A stretch of 32,405 bases of DNA, from the NCBI GenBank assembly GCA_023384415.1, contig JAHDWJ010000005.1, positions 1-32,405 of the forward strand, in the 5' to 3' direction. Positions within the stretch are counted from its first letter, which is position 1; every line of letters begins with the position of its first letter. This document shows, piece by piece, positions 1 through 7,165 of this stretch. Both the position numbers and the translations under genes were made by a program. The DNA comes from Anaerolineae bacterium. GTDB taxonomy: Bacteria > Chloroflexota > Anaerolineae > Promineifilales > Promineifilaceae. Under the pieces are notes generated by a model. It ran no database searches, was not told where the DNA came from, and worked only from the letters and a program-made list of their open reading frames with translations.

Positions 1-55
1 ATTGTAACCTTTTTCCACCTTAGCATGTGGTCCAGTTTTTGGGGTCAATTATAAT

Positions 56-189
56 GGGTGTGTTTCAACTGAGTTGGGGCGGTTGGTTAAGAACACGGAT
101 GAGCAGGATTAGCGAATTTATTTGCCCCAGAACAATCCGTAAATCCCGTAAATCCGCGTTCTCCCCTGCAACTGAAATGAAACACACCC
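56..189. repeat. Fold-back (MITE-like) element with perfect 12-bp terminal inverted repeats
   Basis: GGGTGTGTTTCA at 56-67 is matched by its exact reverse complement at 178-189. The arms continue to pair imperfectly inward: a GAACRCGGAT...GGATT block at 90-115 pairs with the block at 134-162, and GGGG pairs with CCCC. No reading frame of interest lies inside. It begins 12 nt beyond the stop of the LivG-type gene, so it could also act as a large 3' hairpin for that transcript. No target-site duplication was recognised. Confidence 0.6.
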
Positions 190-201
190 TTAGGCAATCT
201 C

Positions 202-984
202 TTAATCGCCCAATTTATCACTCTCTAAATTGCTATACAACTCACCCAGGTACGCCTTTTGCACGGTCGGGTTGGTGGCGATTTCGCCAGGTGTGCCTTC
301 GGCTAATAGTTCGCCCAGGTGCATGACGGAGATGCGATCTGACAGAGACATGACGACATTCATGTTATGCTCAACCAGCACGACTGTTTTATCTTCTTGT
401 TTGCGTACCCGGTCTAGCAGCTCCATGAAAGCCGGGACATGCTCCCCCGCCAGCCCCGAAGTTGGTTCATCCAGCAGCCAAATGTCCAGGTTTTGAGCCA
501 TCAGGATGGCTAATTCTAATTTGCGCTTGTCACCCTGGGGCAGATTTTGGGCCAACTGCCAGGCGGAGTGAGTCAGACCGGTCTCATGGAGTACATGGTA
601 GGCGGTTTCTTCATAATGGCGGAACTGGGTCACATGGCGGAAGAGACGGAAATTGTCTGGGCCGAGGGCTTGAGCCGCCAGACGGACATTTTCTAACACG
701 GTGAGGGTGGGGAAGATGTTGGTGATCTGGTAAGAGCGGCCGATGCCCAGGTGAGCGGTGCGGTAGGATGGTTCGTTAGTGATGTCGCGGCCGCGCAGCA
801 GCACCTGGCCCCGTGTCGGTTTCATGGCCTTGCTGAGCAAATTAAACAGGGTGGTCTTCCCGGCCCCATTCGGCCCAATAATGGCATGTAAATCCCCAGC
901 CTTCACCTTGAGGTTGACCCCTTCCACCGCCTTCAACCCCCCAAAATGGCGTGAGAGATCCCGCGTTTCCAGAATGATGTTCAT
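202..984 (-). CDS. livG: ABC transporter ATPase, LivG type (branched-chain amino acid/amide uptake)
   Basis: This 260-aa protein is the cytoplasmic ATPase of a high-affinity amino-acid or amide importer. Visible motifs are Walker A GPNGAGKT (37-44), Q-loop Q86 inside the LivG-like GIGRSYQ, a divergent signature LPQGDKRKLELA (148-159; the usual form is LSxGxxRxLEIA), Walker B WLLDEPTSGL (169-178), H-loop H206, and the C-terminal AYLGE typical of LivG/LivF. It lies downstream of the binding-protein gene on the same strand. No livH/livM permeases lie between them, so these must be beyond the left edge or elsewhere. There is no clear Shine-Dalgarno; a border repeat (994-1014) sits just upstream of the start. 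The family call is firm; the substrate is not known. Confidence 0.9.
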   Translation of the reverse strand: MNIILETRDLSRHFGGLKAVEGVNLKVKAGDLHAIIGPNGAGKTTLFNLLSKAMKPTRGQVLLRGRDITNEPSYRTAHLGIGRSYQITNIFPTLTVLENVRLAAQALGPDNFRLFRHVTQFRHYEETAYHVLHETGLTHSAWQLAQNLPQGDKRKLELAILMAQNLDIWLLDEPTSGLAGEHVPAFMELLDRVRKQEDKTVVLVEHNMNVVMSLSDRISVMHLGELLAEGTPGEIATNPTVQKAYLGELYSNLESDKLGD

Positions 985-993
985 GGGTATTTG

Positions 994-1014
994 GAGTTTC
1001 TAGTTTTGGGTTGC
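994..1014. repeat. Gene-border repeat, GAGTTTCTAGTTT family
   Basis: This 21-bp stretch matches 2618-2638 at all but two or three positions. It lies directly upstream of the LivG-type start codon (984, minus strand). Confidence 0.55.
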
Positions 1015-1076
1015 GTGGTCACTGATGTCAACGAAGGTCATTGACACCAGAGACTGCTAACTGCCCTGAGTAATCG

Positions 1077-1153
1077 TCTAAAAACAAATTCCGCCCAGAC
1101 CTGACAGGTTTTCGGAAACCTGTCAGGTCTAAAGCCGGTAAGTTAATTTTAGA
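1077..1153 (-). repeat. Hairpin element A, 3' of the binding-protein gene
   Basis: A 77-bp element bounded by TCTAAAA and TTTTAGA contains a perfect 14-bp stem (1098-1111 with 1116-1129, GACCTGACAGGTTT and its complement) and a 4-nt loop. It ends 7 nt beyond the TAA stop (1161-1163) of the binding-protein gene. A diverged copy with the same architecture and the same 7-nt spacing follows another binding-protein gene at 23278-23353. It may be an mRNA 3'-end stabiliser or attenuator between the abundant binding protein and the downstream ABC genes. There is no poly-U tract, so it is not a classical terminator. Confidence 0.75.
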
Positions 1154-1160
1154 TGCGCAC

Positions 1161-2501
1161 TTACTCACATCGCCCTGGGGCGGTACAGGGGGGGGCACTG
1201 GTTTCGCCGCTGACTTCACCGACTAGTTCAAAAAACGCATCGTTGGGGTCATTAACGCTGATCAGTTTGACGATGTACATGGAAGCAAGTGCCTGATGAT
1301 CCTGGGCGCGGATACTGTATGTTCCTTTTGGCCCTGCAAAAGATAACCCTTCCAATGCGGCAATCAGGACCTCACCGGTGGTGTCGCCGTTGGTGGCATC
1401 CAAAGCCGCTACGACGGCCTGGGCGGTGGCGAAGCCACATTCGCTGAACAGGTCGGGATAGCCGTTGAACTGGGCCAGATGCTGCTCAACCAGCCAATCG
1501 TTGGCCGCGGTATTGGGGACGGTGTAATGGTAAACAATTAAACCGACGGCGCCAATGTTGCCGGGGTCTAACAGCTTAACCAGATCGTTGGAAGAGAAGC
1601 CAGTGATGAACGGGATGTTACCGGTAATACCCTGGCTGGTCAACTGCTCATACATGACGGCGCCGCTGGTGTTAGAGGCCCAGATGAGGATAAGCCCGTC
1701 GGGATTGGCATTTTTGATTTGCTGAATGTAGGGGGTGAAATCGGTGGTGTCACTGGGGGCATAGATGGGCTGCTCGGTGAGGAAGTTCCCCCCAAAAGCC
1801 CCAAAGGCGGCCTGGAAACCGGCGGCGGTGGCCTGGCCAAAGGCGTAATCTTCGGCCAAAATCAGGTAGTCGGTGCCGATATTTTCGATGGACCATTGGG
1901 CCATGGTCAGACCATCTTGAGCGGAGTTGCGGCAAACGCGGAAGGTGTAGGGATTGAAGTTGTCGCCGGTGATGGCGGGGGAGGCAGCCGGGGCAGCAAA
2001 GTAAACAACTTCATTCTCGGCGGCGATTTGCTGCACCTGCAAGGCAACGGCAGAACTGGAGTTGCCGATGAGGATTTCAACCCCTTCGGCTTCGATGAGC
2101 TGGCGGGCTGCGGCCGCGCCCGTTTCCACATCACTCACATCGTCCCGAATAATCAGCTCAATGGGGCGGTTTCCGGCCATCATAGTGCCATCGGTGGCAT
2201 ACTCAAAGCCGAGCCGCAGGCCAGCCCACATCTCATTGCCAAACAAGGCCAGGGAGCCGGTCAGGTCAGACATTACCCCGATTTTGAGCGGCTCACCCAT
2301 CGCTACAACGGGTTCATCGGTGGGTGCGGCTGGGGGTGTGGTGGGTGCGGCCGCGGGTTGGTTATCATTGCTGCTGCTTGTATTCTCATTCGCGGGCGGG
2401 GCATTGTTCGTGGTTTGATTACTGCCCCCACAGGCAGCCAGGAACAAAGCCAATAAAATTACCAGGGTCAACAGGCGGTACAAAGGCATCTGACGTTTCA
2501 T
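1161..2501 (-). CDS. Branched-chain amino acid/amide-type ABC substrate-binding lipoprotein
   Basis: The start at 2501 is chosen because a strong ribosome site (GGAGGAGAAC) abuts that ATG; the frame stays open 22 codons further upstream. The resulting 446-aa protein has a lipoprotein signal (residues 1-24, LFLAAC, Cys24), then a low-complexity Asn/Ser/Pro/Thr linker to about residue 68. A type 1 periplasmic binding fold of the Leu/Ile/Val or amide kind follows, opening PLKIGVMSDLTGSLALFG. It is expected to be anchored outside the membrane and to hand ligand to the transporter whose ATPase lies downstream. Hairpin element A follows its stop. A GTAAC-N6-GTAAC direct repeat (2579-2594) lies upstream, which points to control by the neighbouring BTAD regulator. 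The ligand cannot be predicted. Confidence 0.88.
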   Translation of the reverse strand: MKRQMPLYRLLTLVILLALFLAACGGSNQTTNNAPPANENTSSSNDNQPAAAPTTPPAAPTDEPVVAMGEPLKIGVMSDLTGSLALFGNEMWAGLRLGFEYATDGTMMAGNRPIELIIRDDVSDVETGAAAARQLIEAEGVEILIGNSSSAVALQVQQIAAENEVVYFAAPAASPAITGDNFNPYTFRVCRNSAQDGLTMAQWSIENIGTDYLILAEDYAFGQATAAGFQAAFGAFGGNFLTEQPIYAPSDTTDFTPYIQQIKNANPDGLILIWASNTSGAVMYEQLTSQGITGNIPFITGFSSNDLVKLLDPGNIGAVGLIVYHYTVPNTAANDWLVEQHLAQFNGYPDLFSECGFATAQAVVAALDATNGDTTGEVLIAALEGLSFAGPKGTYSIRAQDHQALASMYIVKLISVNDPNDAFFELVGEVSGETSAPPCTAPGRCE

Positions 2502-2578
2502 GTTCTCCTCCAGAAAACAAACAATGGGATGACAAATCACTCCCTCCCCAGGGTTGCCTCCAACCATACTATCCCCCA

Positions 2579-2594
2579 GTTACGGGCAAGTTAC
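2579..2594 (-). promoter_or_regulatory. Candidate BTAD-regulator operator (site A)
   Basis: On the minus strand this reads GTAACTTGCCCGTAAC, a direct repeat of GTAAC with an 11-bp (one helical turn) period. The identical 16-mer occurs at 4791-4806. A TAGTAT-like -10 follows 7 nt downstream. SARP/BTAD activators are known to bind heptamer direct repeats with 11-bp period near the -35. The site is about 80 nt upstream of the binding-protein start. Confidence 0.5.
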
Positions 2595-2611
2595 GGGGGA
2601 AGGGAGTTCTG

Positions 2612-2664
2612 AGTTTCGAGTTTCTAGTTTCGAGTTGCCAACTAGAAACTAGAAACTCGAAACT
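2612..2664. repeat. Simple-repeat hairpin overlapping a gene end
   Basis: Two 25-bp arms (2612-2636 and 2640-2664), made of GTTTCTA/GTTTCGA units, pair with about one mismatch around a 3-nt loop. The right arm encodes the last residues (VSSF) and the TAG stop (2649-2651) of the alpha/beta hydrolase gene. Part of the left arm matches 994-1014. Confidence 0.7.
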
Positions 2665-3698
2665 AACACCTCCATAAAGGCGGCCGGCTGTTCGATGTGG
2701 GGGCTGTGACCGGCGTTGGCGATAACAACTTCACGGAAGCGGCCGCCATTGGCCTGGTATTTTTCCAACATTGCTCGCATCTGGCTGACCATCGGTTGGG
2801 GGGGATATACCTCAGCCCCAGGCCAACCAGGCACAAAGCCAAGCTGCCCCAAAGTGCCAAAATCAAAGAAAGAGTTATCGGCCACAATCTGGTCAGAGTC
2901 GCCGCGAATCCAGAGAACCGGGGGTTTGTGAGTTAGATCAATCAGGCCGCTGGTGTTGAAAAATTTGGGGCTGGTGGCGTTAATGGGCCCCCACTGGCCT
3001 GGAGCGACACCCGGCCAGTTGTTGGAGGTGGTAAAATCGCCAGGGTAGCGGTCGCCGCCCAATTTTTCCGTCAACAGGGAGGAGAGAAAATCTTCTTCGC
3101 GGCCGGCTCGGAACGGGGGTTTGTAGTAGAAGGTGTTGATCACATTGCGGGGGGAGTTGGGGTCGTCTGCGCTCCGGTCTTGTGCTTGCATCCGGCGCAC
3201 AAATTCTGGATTAACCACACCGCCGCCTGACCCAGCAAAATCATCATAACAAGGTGTGCCGTCCAGCCCTTTGCTGCCGCCAAATCCATACGGACTGACG
3301 GGATTGACCAGTGTCAGGGAGCTGACTAGCTCAGGATAATCCAGGGCGAACTGCATAATCACCCCTGCGCCCAAGGACCAGCCAACCAGATGGGCCGACC
3401 GCTCGCCCAATTGGTCAGATAACGCTTTGAGATCATCAGACCAATCTCGTGCCCCACGAGTGCCATCTATGAGCAAATCTTCCGTATCGCCATACCCACG
3501 CAAATCAGGGGCGATGCCACGATACCCAGAGGGAAGGGCCAGCATACTCTCTTCCCAATAGGTGGAAGATGAGGCGTTGCCATGGACAAAAACGACGGGG
3601 ATGCCATCATCAGGGCCGCTGAACAGGACGTGGGTCAAGAGGCGTGAGGTGGGAATCATCTGGGAGCTGATTCCGGGTAAGGTGGGAACTGTAGGCAT
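2649..3698 (-). CDS. Alpha/beta hydrolase (AB hydrolase-1 type)
   Basis: The start at 3698 is chosen because GGAGGACAC precedes that ATG; the frame is open 18 codons further upstream. The 349-aa protein has the oxyanion-hole segment FVHGNAS (about residues 37-43), nucleophile elbow GWSLGAG with Ser108, acid Asp269 in RGDSDQIV, and His331 in NAGHSPHIEQP. It carries a long cap of about 110 residues rich in Gly/Asn/Pro, between the core strands and the acid. No signal peptide is visible, so it is probably cytoplasmic. It is transcribed ahead of the binding-protein and LivG-type genes and away from the BTAD regulator. Substrate is unknown; possibilities include an esterase, an epoxide or C-C hydrolase, or an amidase. 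Confidence 0.85.
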   Translation of the reverse strand: MPTVPTLPGISSQMIPTSRLLTHVLFSGPDDGIPVVFVHGNASSSTYWEESMLALPSGYRGIAPDLRGYGDTEDLLIDGTRGARDWSDDLKALSDQLGERSAHLVGWSLGAGVIMQFALDYPELVSSLTLVNPVSPYGFGGSKGLDGTPCYDDFAGSGGGVVNPEFVRRMQAQDRSADDPNSPRNVINTFYYKPPFRAGREEDFLSSLLTEKLGGDRYPGDFTTSNNWPGVAPGQWGPINATSPKFFNTSGLIDLTHKPPVLWIRGDSDQIVADNSFFDFGTLGQLGFVPGWPGAEVYPPQPMVSQMRAMLEKYQANGGRFREVVIANAGHSPHIEQPAAFMEVLVSSF

Positions 3699-3839
3699 GT
3701 GTCCTCCAATATGCAGTTGGATAAAGGGTACAAAAGGGGTTCGCGGCCGCAACCAGGAAAACGGCGGCCGCGCAATGGCTCACGTTAAGGGCAACCATGA
3801 AATGAGTCTCGTGAATCAGGTGAAACATACCTCAGTTTA

Positions 3840-3867
3840 GTTACAGAGTGGTTACACGGGGTATAAT
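3840..3867 (+). promoter_or_regulatory. Promoter of the BTAD regulator with an 11-bp direct repeat (site C)
   Basis: GTTAC at 3840-3844 and again at 3851-3855 forms an 11-bp-period direct repeat (GTAAC-N6-GTAAC on the other strand), followed 6 nt later by TATAAT (3862-3867). The first GTTAC falls at the -35 position. This is the arrangement known for SARP-type activators and suggests autoregulation. Confidence 0.5.
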
Positions 3868-3944
3868 TTGGCAAATGTGTGTAGTGGAAGATAGGGGGCC
3901 ACGAAGACTTTCCACTCGCCACTCGTCCACTCGCCTACTCGCCC

Positions 3945-4733
3945 ATGTCTACCCCCCCCGTCCCCCCCCTCACTGTTCACACCCTGGGTTATTTTGCCAT
4001 CTGGCGGGGTGAGGAGCGGCTGGAAGAAAAGGCGTGGGGGCGGGAGAAAGCGCGGCAGTTGTTCCAATACCTGGTAACGAACCGGCCCCGTTTGCTGCCC
4101 CGTGAGCGAATGGTGGATGATCTGTGGCCGGAGCTGCCCCCGGAGAAGGCGGACCGGGATTTTAAGGTGGCCCTCAATGCCCTTAACGATGCCTTGCAAC
4201 CGTCGCGGCCGCCTCGCTCTCTCTCCACCTATATTACCCGCCAATCTACCAGTTATGGCCTTAACCCGGAAGCCCCCCTGTTGATTGATGTGGATGTTTT
4301 TGAGCAGCAGTTGGCCCTGGGCAGCCAATGGGAGAAAGAGTCGCGGCCGCGAGCCATCCACCATTACCGGTTAGCTTTAGAAAAATATTTGGGCGAATAT
4401 TTGCCCGATACCCTCTATTTTGATTGGGCCAGCCTGGAGCGGGAACGGTTAGCGACCCTGTACCTGACCGGAGCAACCCGCCTGGCCCGACTGCTTCTGG
4501 CTGAAGGGTCTATCGTAGAATCGCTGCTGTGGAGCCAGCGGGTCATCGCTATAGACCCGTTTTGGGAAGAGGCGTATCGGCTTATCATGCGGGGACATTG
4601 GCAAAGCGGCAACCGCCCTCTGGCTTTGCGTACTTATGAGCAGTGCCGTACCCGGTTGGAAGAGGAGTTAGCCATTACCCCCATGAACGAAACCACCCGC
4701 CTCTGGCAGCAGATGGTGAAGGGAGAGATATGA
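3945..4733 (+). CDS. SARP-like regulator: winged helix plus bacterial transcriptional activation domain (BTAD)
   Basis: This 262-aa protein has an N-terminal OmpR-type winged helix. It opens TVHTLGYFAIWRGEERL, then has KARQLFQYLVTN, then the recognition region RERMVDDLWPELPPEKADRD and ALNALNDAL. From about residue 105 a helical TPR-like BTAD follows (DVDVFEQQLALG..., ending in EELAITPMNETTRLWQQM). No ATPase or sensor domain is fused, so it resembles small SARPs rather than AfsR-size proteins. It is divergent from the hydrolase/binding-protein/LivG set. GTAAC-N6-GTAAC repeats lie at its own promoter, downstream, and upstream of the binding-protein gene. A repeat made of ACTCGCC units ends exactly at its ATG, leaving no Shine-Dalgarno. 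Its stop lies in another border repeat (4729-4748). Confidence 0.85.
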   Translation: MSTPPVPPLTVHTLGYFAIWRGEERLEEKAWGREKARQLFQYLVTNRPRLLPRERMVDDLWPELPPEKADRDFKVALNALNDALQPSRPPRSLSTYITRQSTSYGLNPEAPLLIDVDVFEQQLALGSQWEKESRPRAIHHYRLALEKYLGEYLPDTLYFDWASLERERLATLYLTGATRLARLLLAEGSIVESLLWSQRVIAIDPFWEEAYRLIMRGHWQSGNRPLALRTYEQCRTRLEEELAITPMNETTRLWQQMVKGEI

Positions 4734-4748
4734 GGGATGAGGACTGAG
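4729..4748 (+). repeat. Border repeat TATGAGGGATGAGG containing a stop codon
   Basis: The 14-mer at 4729-4742 recurs on the opposite strand at 12777-12790, where it spans the stop of the GH3 gene, and at 28208-28221, just upstream of the KAS III-like gene. Here it supplies the TGA (4731-4733) of the BTAD regulator. Confidence 0.65.
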
Positions 4749-4790
4749 TGAAAAGTGAGTTGAAACCTGAAACCTGAAACCCTCCCTCCT

Positions 4791-4806
4791 GTAACTTGCC
4801 CGTAAC
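4791..4806 (+). promoter_or_regulatory. Candidate BTAD-regulator operator (site B)
   Basis: GTAACTTGCCCGTAAC is identical to site A. An inverted half-site GTTAC follows at 4815-4819. It lies 58 nt downstream of the BTAD gene and about 360 nt before the phasin-like gene, so its target is uncertain. Confidence 0.4.
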
Positions 4807-4844
4807 CTGCCGCCGTTACCCTGGAAGGTGGGATGAACCTTAGC

Positions 4845-5111
4845 TATGAACATCAGCAATGCTCAATTTGCCCAGAAATGAATGTAGGGACGGACGGGAC
4901 AGGTGGGCCACGGTTTTGGTCAAACGAGACCGTTCTGTTCCCACCTGTCTCGCCCCGCTTGGGCTAAAACAGGGGCCAAAGGGATGAGACAGGCGGGAAT
5001 GAAGTAGACCCGCTTGACCCAAATGGTTGCCTGCCTGTCCCACCCCTACTACACAACCGGTTCTAAATTGAGAATTGCTGTATGAACATGAGCCAATTTG
5101 CAATTTGGGCA
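4845..5111. repeat. Non-coding composite repeat: inverted repeats between 31-bp direct repeats
   Basis: The 4734-5165 gap holds no gene. Imperfect direct repeats (4845-4875 and 5081-5111, both opening TATGAACAT) bracket imperfect inverted repeats: TGTAGGGACGG...GGGACAGG near 4883-4906, against ...CCTGTCCC...CTACTACA near 5033-5053. Inside are further GACAGG(T/C)GGG copies and a hairpin pairing ACGGTTTTGGTC (4910-4921) with GACCGT (4928-4933). This resembles a non-autonomous MITE or a degraded repeat cluster. Confidence 0.5.
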
Positions 5112-5165
5112 ACTGTGGTGAACTTACCACCTATACCCCAGTTCCTATTCGTATAGGAGTAACCG

Positions 5166-5669
5166 ATGAGTCAAGAAATCGTCTCTTTTGTGCTTCGTTT
5201 TATTCGTGAAACAGGGGAAGATGAACCGGCCCGCTGGCGTGGGATGATTAAACATGTGCAGAGCGATTCGGAGAGCCATTTTACCCAGTTTGCCGAAGCT
5301 CTGGAGTTTATGCAATCCCAGGTGAATGAGACGATCCGGGCCACCTTTGCCGACAACAAAGCGAAGAAGGAAGAGAACCCGTTTGTGGAGACGGCCCGGT
5401 TGTGGGGTGAGTTTATGCCCCGCTATACTCGCCTGATGATGGATTCGATGCAGGAGATGGTGGGACACAACCCGGCCCTGGCCCAACAGATGGAAAAAAC
5501 GATGGCGGCCGCGATGTCTCTTTGGGGCCTGGCCAAACCCACCGAACCAGAGAACAGTGCTTCACTGCAAGCCCTTACCCAACAATTAGCCACGCTCACC
5601 GCCAAAATCGAAGCCCTGGAGACGAAATTGGCCGAGGGGGAGAAGATCAGGGGGCGAGTAGGCGAGTGA
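5166..5669 (+). CDS. Small phasin/PhaE-like protein upstream of a PHA synthase
   Basis: This 167-aa protein has a GGAG ribosome site 6 nt before its ATG. Residues 1-50 contain RWRGMIKHVQSDSESHF, a W-R-G-x-I-x-H-V-Q-S motif seen in short uncharacterised bacterial proteins (recalled, not searched). Residues 75-130 form an amphipathic helical segment (VETARLWGEFMPRYTRLMMDSMQEM...). The C-terminus is a coiled coil (LQALTQQLATLTAKIEALETKLAE). It sits 107 nt before the PHA synthase gene. Class III synthases need a PhaE partner, normally around 350 residues, so this could be a reduced partner or a granule-associated phasin. The last residues RVGE and the stop are encoded by a border repeat (5652-5668) shared with 3928-3944. 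Confidence 0.6.
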   Translation: MSQEIVSFVLRFIRETGEDEPARWRGMIKHVQSDSESHFTQFAEALEFMQSQVNETIRATFADNKAKKEENPFVETARLWGEFMPRYTRLMMDSMQEMVGHNPALAQQMEKTMAAAMSLWGLAKPTEPENSASLQALTQQLATLTAKIEALETKLAEGEKIRGRVGE

Positions 5670-5776
5670 GCAGCATCCTTGTCTCTTGTTCTCAACCTTT
5701 TCCGGTCTCCAGTCGCCAATCTCTACTCCCCAGTCTCCCAATCCCCCAATCCCCCAAAATACGCTATACTACCCTC

Positions 5777-7012
5777 ATGTTAGCCAGACCTGATCCCCAA
5801 TTTAGAGAAGCGTTTATCCAGTGGGAGCAGCAGGCAGCCCAGTTGTGGCAAACGCTGCTCCATGAGCCAGCTTTTCTCAAAACCGCCTGGCAGATGATGG
5901 AAGCCGGGCTGGAAACCCATAACCAGATTAACCAGATGGCTGAGGCGGCTGGCGGGGGGCTGCCGGTAGACCGAACCCCGGCCGCTCTGGTCTGGCAAGA
6001 AGATCGGGTTAAGCTGTGGCGCTATCATCCCATGACCCCCAGCCAATATGCCATTCCTCTCCTGTGTGTCCCATCGTTGATTAACCGGAACTATGTGTTG
6101 GATCTGTTGCGCGGCCGCAGCCTGGTTGCCTATCTCGTTAATCAGGGATTCAACGTTTACATGCTCGATTGGGGCGACCCGGCCCCTGAGGATAAACAGA
6201 TTTCCCTGGATGATCATCTGGACGGGTATTTGCACCGGGCGGTTGCGGCCGCGATTCAGCACAGCCACGCCACCCAAACCATGCTCATGGGGTACTGCCT
6301 GGGGGGAACCTACGCCGCCATTTATGCCAGCCTTTACCCCGATCTGGTAGCCGGCCTGATCAACCTGGCCGGCCCCATCAACTTCCACGACAACGGCATC
6401 TTCTCCCACCTCACCCACCCTGATTGGTTCGACGCCGATAAACTGGTAGACACCCTGGGCAACATCCCGGCTCCACTGCTCTGCACCACCTTCCAGATGC
6501 TTAACCCTACCAGCCATTTGCTCCGCCTCTTCCAGTTGCTGGAGCAGCTAGACGACCCCGATTATCTGCGGAGTTACATCGCCATCCAGACCTGGATATT
6601 CGATCAAGTAGATTTTCCTGGGGAAGCATTCCGCAAAACGATCAAAGATTTATACCAGGGAAACAAACTGCTCTACAACCAGCTAACCATCTGCGGCCGC
6701 CTTGTGCGTCTGGACAATATCACCTGTCCCGTCTTCACCATCGCTTCCCGGCAAGATGAAACCGCCCCCGCTGAATCGGTTACGGTGTTAAACGAACGAG
6801 TGAGCAGCCAGGATAAACAACTGCTCATGTTAGAGGGGCCACACGTCGGTATGGTGGCCGGCCGCAAAGCTCCCCTCACCCTCTGGCCCCAGTTAGCCGC
6901 CTGGCTGACTAATCACAATCACCCAGTTATTATTAACATTGACAGGCTCCCTAACCTGGACAAGCCAGAAAAGATTTATCCGCAGATGTCAGAGATGAAC
7001 ACAGATTTTTAA
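5777..7012 (+). CDS. phaC: Poly(3-hydroxyalkanoate) synthase, class III-like
   Basis: This 411-aa protein polymerises hydroxyacyl-CoA into PHA at granules. The start at 5777 (MLARPDPQF) fits the family; upstream in-frame sequence is low-complexity (CCCAATC units) and no Shine-Dalgarno is present. Class III hallmarks are the size, YHPMTPSQYAIPLLCVPSLI (83-102), a lipase-like box with cysteine nucleophile GYCLGG (Cys174), Asp327 in ASRQDETAP, and His356 in GPHVGMVAG. The fold is intact through about residue 385. The final residues, YPQMSEMNTDF, come from a dispersed palindromic repeat (6979-7045), so the natural C-terminus has been replaced or extended by repeat sequence. Partner: the preceding phasin/PhaE-like gene. 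Confidence 0.88.
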   Translation: MLARPDPQFREAFIQWEQQAAQLWQTLLHEPAFLKTAWQMMEAGLETHNQINQMAEAAGGGLPVDRTPAALVWQEDRVKLWRYHPMTPSQYAIPLLCVPSLINRNYVLDLLRGRSLVAYLVNQGFNVYMLDWGDPAPEDKQISLDDHLDGYLHRAVAAAIQHSHATQTMLMGYCLGGTYAAIYASLYPDLVAGLINLAGPINFHDNGIFSHLTHPDWFDADKLVDTLGNIPAPLLCTTFQMLNPTSHLLRLFQLLEQLDDPDYLRSYIAIQTWIFDQVDFPGEAFRKTIKDLYQGNKLLYNQLTICGRLVRLDNITCPVFTIASRQDETAPAESVTVLNERVSSQDKQLLMLEGPHVGMVAGRKAPLTLWPQLAAWLTNHNHPVIINIDRLPNLDKPEKIYPQMSEMNTDF

Positions 7013-7045
7013 GCTATCGTGAAAATTTGTGTCATCTGGGGATCA
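6979..7045. repeat. Dispersed palindromic repeat, copy 1 (overlaps the PHA synthase stop)
   Basis: This element aligns with 23178-23245 over its whole length, with roughly nine differences including one gap. Both begin TCC(A/G)CAGATGTCA and end with a GGATCA. The ends are inverted repeats (better preserved in copy 2). It carries the last 12 codons and the TAA of the PHA synthase gene. Confidence 0.75.
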
Positions 7046-7046
7046 A

Positions 7047-7067
7047 TTCTTGTTTTCTGTACAAGAA
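7047..7067. promoter_or_regulatory. Short perfect inverted repeat, possible operator or weak terminator
   Basis: TTCTTGT (7047-7053) pairs with ACAAGAA (7061-7067) across 7 nt. It lies between the PHA synthase repeat and the 147-aa gene. There is no T-tract after it. The rest of 7046-7165 shows no gene and no convincing -35/-10 pair. Confidence 0.3.
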
Positions 7068-7165
7068 GTTGAGTTGTAAGGTACTACCTTGATCTTTTGC
7101 GGTTAGGCGTGCGACAATTTGATCTAGCTGGGTGAACAGCTATAAGTCAGATTTGTAAAGGAAGG

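Noticed and set aside
1077..1153. Rho-independent terminator after the binding-protein gene
   Set aside because: The stem is strong, but no T-tract follows on the transcribed strand, and the homologous copy at 23278 lies inside an operon.
1719..2456. Long open frame on the plus strand across the binding-protein gene
   Set aside because: It is antisense to a gene with a clear lipobox, binding fold and ribosome site; the Gly-rich translation is a codon-bias shadow. The same reasoning removes 5780-6517, 14543-15145 and 21146-22024.
3852..4364. Minus-strand frame of 170 codons over the BTAD gene
   Set aside because: It is antisense to a recognisable winged helix/BTAD protein and has no domain of its own.
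5522..5776. N-terminal extension of the PHA synthase
   Set aside because: It overlaps the phasin-like gene in another frame and then runs through CCCAATC simple repeat; family homology starts at MLARPDPQF (5777).
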